Notes under the pieces: generated by a model
Seen by the model: the letters and a program-made list of their open reading frames with translations, nothing else
Database searches by the model: none
Told to the model about the DNA's origin: nothing
Shown here: positions 62,301 through 64,000 of the stretch, piece after piece
How positions within the stretch are numbered: position 1 is the stretch's first letter
Layout: every line of letters starts with the position of its first letter
Made by a program: the position numbers and the translations under genes
NCBI RefSeq assembly: GCF_040954835.1
Contig: NC_090703.1
Location: forward strand, 12,829,001-12,893,000
Length of the DNA stretch: 64,000 nt
Direction of reading: 5' to 3'
DNA from: Lepisosteus oculatus
Lineage: Eukaryota > Chordata > Actinopteri > Semionotiformes > Lepisosteidae

Positions 62301-63257
62301 CTGGAGCAGCTAGGGACACATTTCATTTAGAAATCACTCAAAACAGTTCTTTAGTAATGTAAAGACTAGTCTGGATCAACAGGATTTGCACGTAAAGTAA
62401 ATGGGTCACGGGTTACATTTCATGTTAGTTACCATCCACTGACCTTCAAATCGGTCATTGCCATCACTCCCAGGCTTCAACAGGAAATACCCCACCCTCT
62501 CCACAGGTATGCCCAACCCTTGTGCACTGAGTAACGGCATGTCGACGTCTCCAGCTTTTATTTTTATGTACAAATGTTTTTCCCCATTAGTATTATTATT
62601 TTTGGAGTTCTTTTCTATTCACTATATTCACAGTATGTAGTTCACTCACTTACTAAAGTAAGAAATCATCAATAAAATAGCAATAATTCCCCATCACAGA
62701 ACTAGAAAGGATGTAAAATGCAATGTCCTATGAACACATTTCTGTATTTCCTTTCCATGGCAAATCCCTACCTTATCCGCACACATGGACACCCTGATAT
62801 CCTGCTGGCTGATCTCGTAGTGCCGAATGTTGCCCACGTAGTTCCCTGACAACTTCAGGATGTCAGCTGATATATACTCCAGCACAGCCACAATGTATAG
62901 GGACACATGATAGTCGATCTTGTAACCAAGGACCTCCTGGAAAACATGCCAACCCACACATGAAAAGACAGCTGGCCTATCACAAAGTCTCAAAGGGCAC
63001 AAAATCATCAACAGTACGTATTGGAGCTTGAAGCGAATCACAGCAAACCCCAGACCCAGGTGTGCTTCACAAGGAGGCACTGACCAGTGGCTGCACCACA
63101 GACCCACGCTGCCCTGGGGACATACCTTCAGCAGGGGGTGGATTTTGTCCACGGGCAGCAGCAAGGGGTTCCTCCTCTTGCGTTTCTCAATGGCCGACTG
63201 GGCATCAGCGATGGCCCACTTGTCAATGGGGTGGGGGAACGTCTTCTGAACACGCTC
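37813..63257 (-). CDS. sos2: Son of sevenless homolog 2, 5'-truncated by the window edge
   Basis: SOS proteins exchange GDP for GTP on Ras (CDC25 domain) and have a DH-PH unit active toward Rac. They are brought to receptors by Grb2 SH3 domains. 21 exons (coordinates in the exon entries) join in phase to 1260 residues plus TAA. About 71 N-terminal residues lie past the right edge. Order along the visible protein: histone-like fold 1–~120, DH ~125–310, PH ~370–480, REM ~525–670, CDC25 ~705–950, Pro-rich tail 960–1260 with Grb2-type motifs ([27 protein letters not shown]). It is SOS2, not SOS1: it has [33 protein letters not shown] and [15 protein letters not shown]. No frameshift or internal stop was seen. 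Confidence 0.97.
38731..38760 (+). repeat. TA/TG microsatellite
   Basis: Interrupted (TA)n/(TG)n run in sos2 intron 22, the last intron. Confidence 0.85.
39124..39227 (-). CDS. sos2: sos2 exon 22
   Basis: [20 protein letters not shown]… to ITEAK (1061–1094), with the Grb2-binding core PPPLPPRRK. Confidence 0.95.
39445..39486 (-). CDS. sos2: sos2 42-nt exon 21
   Basis: Small exon encoding [13 protein letters not shown] with split Gly1046 and Lys1060. Matches human [13 protein letters not shown]. Donor GTAAGT. Confidence 0.94.
39853..40114 (-). CDS. sos2: sos2 exon 20
   Basis: [20 protein letters not shown]… (959–1045), then Ser/Thr-Pro-rich ([10 protein letters not shown]). ERK-type phosphorylation sites are expected here by analogy with SOS1. 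Confidence 0.95.
40478..40594 (-). CDS. sos2: sos2 exon 19
   Basis: [20 protein letters not shown]… to KQPPRF (920–958). Closes the CDC25 domain. Confidence 0.96.
41030..41202 (-). CDS. sos2: sos2 exon 18 (CDC25)
   Basis: [20 protein letters not shown]…, [20 protein letters not shown]… (863–919). Ras-contact region of the CDC25 domain. Confidence 0.97.
41375..41492 (-). CDS. sos2: sos2 exon 17 (CDC25)
   Basis: [20 protein letters not shown]…, [10 protein letters not shown] (823–861). PPCVPF(F/L)G is a signature of Ras GEF domains. Confidence 0.97.
41595..41757 (-). CDS. sos2: sos2 exon 16 (CDC25)
   Basis: [20 protein letters not shown]…, [20 protein letters not shown] (769–822). NFNG…I.SAINS.PV.RL is the core helix of the exchange domain. 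Confidence 0.97.
42282..42401 (-). CDS. sos2: sos2 exon 15 (CDC25)
   Basis: [20 protein letters not shown]…, [13 protein letters not shown] (729–767). Conserved helix A/B region. Donor GTGGGT, phase 2. Confidence 0.97.
42962..43081. repeat. Inverted repeat, 15-bp arms 90 bp apart
   Basis: TTTTTTGGAGAGTTT at 42962–42976 and its exact complement at 43067–43081, extendable by two bases. This is a small palindromic or MITE-like structure in sos2 intron 14. Confidence 0.7.
43678..43900 (-). CDS. sos2: sos2 exon 14 (REM–CDC25 junction)
   Basis: [20 protein letters not shown]…, [20 protein letters not shown], then [18 protein letters not shown] (655–727). The LHPxEIARQLT motif begins the CDC25 core. 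Confidence 0.97.
44017..44129 (-). CDS. sos2: sos2 exon 13 (REM)
   Basis: [20 protein letters not shown]… (617–653). WVEHHFYDF is invariant in SOS. The following VTNVIQPRG differs from the mammalian SSVRG, and the donor is the less common GTCAGT. Confidence 0.94.
44592..44708 (-). CDS. sos2: sos2 exon 12 (REM)
   Basis: [20 protein letters not shown]…, [11 protein letters not shown] (578–615). Human has RFEIPEPEP; here it reads R-I-E-I-P. Confidence 0.95.
44825..44906 (-). CDS. sos2: sos2 exon 11 (REM)
   Basis: [20 protein letters not shown]… (551–576). FLTTYRSFC is the hallmark of the Ras exchanger motif. Confidence 0.97.
44907..46359 (-). other. sos2: sos2 intron 10
   Basis: 1.45 kb, of which about the 5' third in gene orientation (45845–46358) is a 5S-derived SINE that touches the donor. 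The remainder shows no gene. Confidence 0.8.
45845..46358 (+). mobile_element. 5S-rRNA-derived SINE (copy 1), abutting the sos2 exon 10 donor
   Basis: Same body as the better-preserved copy at 49.7 kb: 'TACCTGGACGGGAAACCTCC' (5S-like head), 'AAAAGAGTAGGGGTGT', 'GGCGCACTATGGCTGCCGTC', 'GTAAAGCGCTTTGAGTGGAG', then a TTATTATTA tail. The tail ends one base short of exon 10. The head is degraded. Confidence 0.88.
46360..47021 (-). CDS. sos2: sos2 large exon 10 (end of DH, PH, start of REM)
   Basis: 662 bases encode visible residues 330–549: [25 protein letters not shown]-type PH start, [40 protein letters not shown] (PH C-terminal helix with its Trp) and [20 protein letters not shown]. It is markedly GC-rich compared with its neighbours. 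Donor G|GTAATA. Confidence 0.97.
47160..47440 (-). mobile_element. tRNA-derived SINE with LINE-type tail
   Basis: On the minus strand a tRNA-like head has an A-box region (GTGGCTAAGGATCTGCGCC, 47427–47409) and B box GGTTCGTATCC (47389–47379). A unique body follows, and the tail 'CTAATAAAGTGATCTTATC' resembles fish LINE-derived SINE tails. It lies in sos2 intron 9, in the sense orientation of the gene. Confidence 0.8.
48407..48534 (-). CDS. sos2: sos2 exon 9 (DH–PH linker)
   Basis: [20 protein letters not shown]… to PRRKPG (287–328). The acceptor CTCTCTGCAG was chosen over the next AG because it keeps the length of the human exon. Donor GTGAGC. Confidence 0.94.
49247..49450 (-). mobile_element. 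5S-SINE family, diverged 3' fragment (copy 2)
   Basis: Minus-strand remnant of the SINE 3' half: reverse of 'GGCCTTTAACCAATCATGGC', 'CTCCTAATAA' and the AATAATAAT tail, without the 5S-like head. In sos2 intron 8. Confidence 0.7.
49697..50264 (+). mobile_element. 5S-rRNA-derived SINE (copy 3), nearly complete
   Basis: The head reads like 5S rRNA: 'GCCATATCACCCTG', 'GAAGCTAAGCAGGTGTGAGC' and 'TACCTGGATGGGAGACCTCC', which carries the internal pol III promoter elements. A body with 'CGAAAAGAGTAGGGGTGTAA' and 'GGCGCACTATGGCTGCCGTC' follows. The tail is (TTA)n. This is the SINE3/5S-type organisation. In sos2 intron 8, antisense to the gene. Confidence 0.92.
51851..51949 (-). CDS. sos2: sos2 exon 8 (DH)
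   Basis: [20 protein letters not shown]…, [13 protein letters not shown] (254–286). YVLP.L...PVYHC.HYFELL is the SOS DH CR3-region helix. Confidence 0.96.
53595..53700 (+). repeat. Purine-rich tract of about 105 bp
   Basis: Almost only A and G on the plus strand (such as GAGAGAAGGGGAGAGAGGAA). A polypurine/polypyrimidine stretch in sos2 intron 7. Confidence 0.8.
55426..55476 (+). repeat. 51-bp exact repeat, member A
   Basis: Identical over 51 bases to 57803–57853 (both contain ATCAGCATTATCTATATACA). Different sos2 introns, about 2.4 kb apart, with weaker similarity continuing upstream. Confidence 0.93.
55929..56039 (-). CDS. sos2: sos2 exon 7 (DH)
   Basis: [20 protein letters not shown]…, [10 protein letters not shown] (217–253), phase 0 on both sides. 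Human SOS2 has [20 protein letters not shown] here. Confidence 0.96.
56395..56760 (+). repeat. Probable SINE-like repeat, diverged
   Basis: Contains 'TTTTAGATGAGACATGACTA' and 'CTGGTGAAATTCC', related in layout to the pol III SINE bodies nearby (compare the 'CGGATGAGACATAAAACC' theme). It ends in 'TGTGTAATTATTAGATTTAA'. Possibly a different family; no head was identified. Confidence 0.4.
57074..57217 (-). CDS. sos2: sos2 exon 6 (DH)
   Basis: [20 protein letters not shown]…, [14 protein letters not shown] (169–216). [16 protein letters not shown] is the DH CR2-type helix. Confidence 0.97.
57803..57853 (+). repeat. 51-bp exact repeat, member B
   Basis: Second copy of the sequence at 55426–55476, in sos2 intron 5. 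Confidence 0.93.
58917..59402 (-). mobile_element. 5S-rRNA-derived SINE (copy 4), internally deleted
   Basis: Minus-strand copy in sense with sos2: the 5S-like head ends at about 59402 (reverse of 'GCCATATCACCCTGCAAC'), and the AAT-rich tail starts at 58917. Compared with copy 3, about 100 bp between the 'GGGGCCAGCAGGGG' and 'AAAACCGAGGTCC' regions is missing. In sos2 intron 5. Confidence 0.92.
59880..60086 (-). CDS. sos2: sos2 exon 5 (histone-like domain to DH)
   Basis: [20 protein letters not shown]…, [20 protein letters not shown]… (100–168). ERQYLREL is the DH CR1. The DIGLVSLC wording is specific to SOS2. Borders CTTCCAG and GTGAGT. Confidence 0.97.
60463..60470. repeat. Target-site duplication, left
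   Basis: ATCTAACA directly before the left inverted repeat of the hAT element. The identical octamer follows the right end at 61919–61926. Confidence 0.93.
60471..61918. mobile_element. hAT-superfamily DNA transposon, 1448 bp, non-autonomous
   Basis: It begins CAGTGGTTCTCAAACT and ends with the near-exact complement AGTTTGAGAACCACTG, flanked by the 8-bp duplication ATCTAACA. These are diagnostic of hAT elements (CAGNGG-type ends, 8-bp sites). It carries a minus-strand transposase remnant at 60968–61273. The repeated words 'TACCAC.T' near both ends are subterminal motifs. It inserted in sos2 intron 4 and is much shorter than an autonomous hAT. Confidence 0.93.
60968..61273 (-). pseudogene. 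hAT transposase fragment (ZBED/Charlie-like)
   Basis: A 101-codon open frame with [20 protein letters not shown], then [20 protein letters not shown] and [10 protein letters not shown]. This is the segment around the first catalytic Asp (LDES) of hAT transposases related to vertebrate ZBED5/FAM200-type genes. The zinc finger, the rest of the RNase-H fold and the dimerisation domain are absent, so it cannot be active by itself. Confidence 0.85.
61919..61926. repeat. Target-site duplication, right
   Basis: ATCTAACA, the same octamer as at 60463–60470. Confidence 0.93.
61927..62771 (-). other. sos2: sos2 intron 4, right part
   Basis: AT-rich intronic DNA with no gene or clear repeat seen. Confidence 0.6.
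62772..62936 (-). CDS. sos2: sos2 exon 4 (histone-like domain)
   Basis: [20 protein letters not shown]…, [20 protein letters not shown]… to MCADK (45–99). This is the second histone fold of SOS ([13 protein letters not shown]). Donor GTAGGG. Confidence 0.97.
63126..63257 (-). CDS. sos2: sos2 exon 3 (histone-like domain), first visible exon
   Basis: [20 protein letters not shown]…, [15 protein letters not shown] (visible 1–44, about human residues 72–115). Acceptor CCCTTCAG, donor GTATGT. Confidence 0.97.
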
Positions 63258-64000
63258 CTGAAGGGAACACAGAACGCGGATACAAAACCTTCCTTCCATT
63301 CCAACTTATAAACGCGGAAGAATGGGTCTGCCGTGACAGGCATTTAAACAGTGCAGCTGAGAAGGCAAAGGTCAGCACAGACCTGGCTCTCCCAAGAGGC
63401 TATTAACCAATACTGGGAAGTCAGTACTTGGCTAACCGACTTAATTACAACAGAGACATTGCAAACAGACTGCTTTCCCAAATGAAAAAAAACAAGGAAA
63501 AAAGTGCAGGTATGAAACTAAATGTGGGGATGTGAGGGAAAAAGCCATGAGTGTGACTGCTCAATTGACAATTAAAAAATAAAAATAATGCAAACTGTAA
63601 CAATTAAGCAAGAAAACCAAGATCATAGCAATTTAAAAACAGTCAAAGATTATTTCACACTATCTCTGCAATTACTGTATAAAAATAAAGGTACTCGATT
63701 CATTTAGGTTTTATAAGCCTCTTAAAAGACATGCACATGCACTGCAAAATTGTGAAATTAACTAAATAAAATAGAGTATGAAGTTTGTTTATATTTTTTC
63801 TGTACACAAAATATAATAACATGTTCACCTTTTAAAGCTAATTATTTTAAAACAACTTTGACATTTAATGGTTGACTCAGTTTGACTACCAGTAACAGAG
63901 CTTCCCCATTTAATGTGATACCTGCCAACTAATTAGCTGCGTGTGTAGATTAACAAATTAAAGAGGCCTTGAATTGCTTAATTTATAGTGAAACTGATGG
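63258..64000 (-). other. sos2: sos2 intron 2, incomplete
   Basis: AT-rich, no exon recognised. Exons 1–2 with the start codon should lie beyond the right edge. Confidence 0.7.

Noticed and set aside
37813-63257. Identification as sos1
   Set aside because: The C-terminus [18 protein letters not shown] and DIGLVSLC agree with SOS2. SOS1 has KTYKREHTHP and different wording at the other places.
1-64000. CRISPR arrays, operons, prokaryotic promoters
   Set aside because: Spliced vertebrate genes throughout; no regularly spaced short repeats seen.

Overview
The window is vertebrate nuclear DNA. It has long AT-rich introns with GT–AG borders, CpG-rich promoters, and four protein-coding genes whose exons can be joined phase by phase. 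Single copies of cnih1, cdkn3 and sos2 lie next to each other, and there are 5S-rRNA-derived and tRNA-derived SINEs plus a hAT element. This repeat mix suggests a ray-finned fish. A non-teleost or early-branching lineage is possible, but the species is an inference.

Layout. 1–5.3 kb is AT-rich, has no recognisable coding exon, and ends in a polyadenylation signal; it may be the 3' UTR of an upstream gene. 6.0–15.5 kb (+) is cnih1 (cornichon 1), with five exons encoding a complete 144-residue cargo receptor. A perfect 177-bp copy of most of exon 4 sits inside a repeat in intron 3. 19.0–23.4 kb (-) is cdkn3, with seven coding exons, 207 residues and a CX5R phosphatase loop; its promoter carries CCAAT and GC boxes. 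27.2–35.3 kb (+) is a RhoGEF (Dbl-homology) gene that I call arhgef33-like, about 775 residues in 14 exons, with no PH domain visible. 37.8–63.3 kb (-) is sos2: 21 exons, corresponding to human exons 3–23, give 1260 residues from the histone-like domain to the proline-rich tail. The first exons lie beyond the right edge. The RhoGEF gene and sos2 are tail to tail.

The genes do not form an operon. Cnih1 acts in ER export, Cdkn3 in cell-cycle dephosphorylation of CDKs, Sos2 as a Ras/Rac exchange factor, and the RhoGEF presumably on Rho GTPases. The arrangement is informative because human ARHGEF33 is tail to tail with SOS1, whereas here an ARHGEF33-type gene is tail to tail with sos2. That suggests a retained block from the early vertebrate genome duplications.

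The introns of sos2 carry most of the mobile DNA. There are at least three long 5S-SINE copies, one of which abuts a splice donor, a tRNA-SINE, and a 1448-bp hAT element with an exact 8-bp target-site duplication and a transposase fragment. All exon coordinates are read by eye from splice consensus and phase; no transcript data or searches were available.
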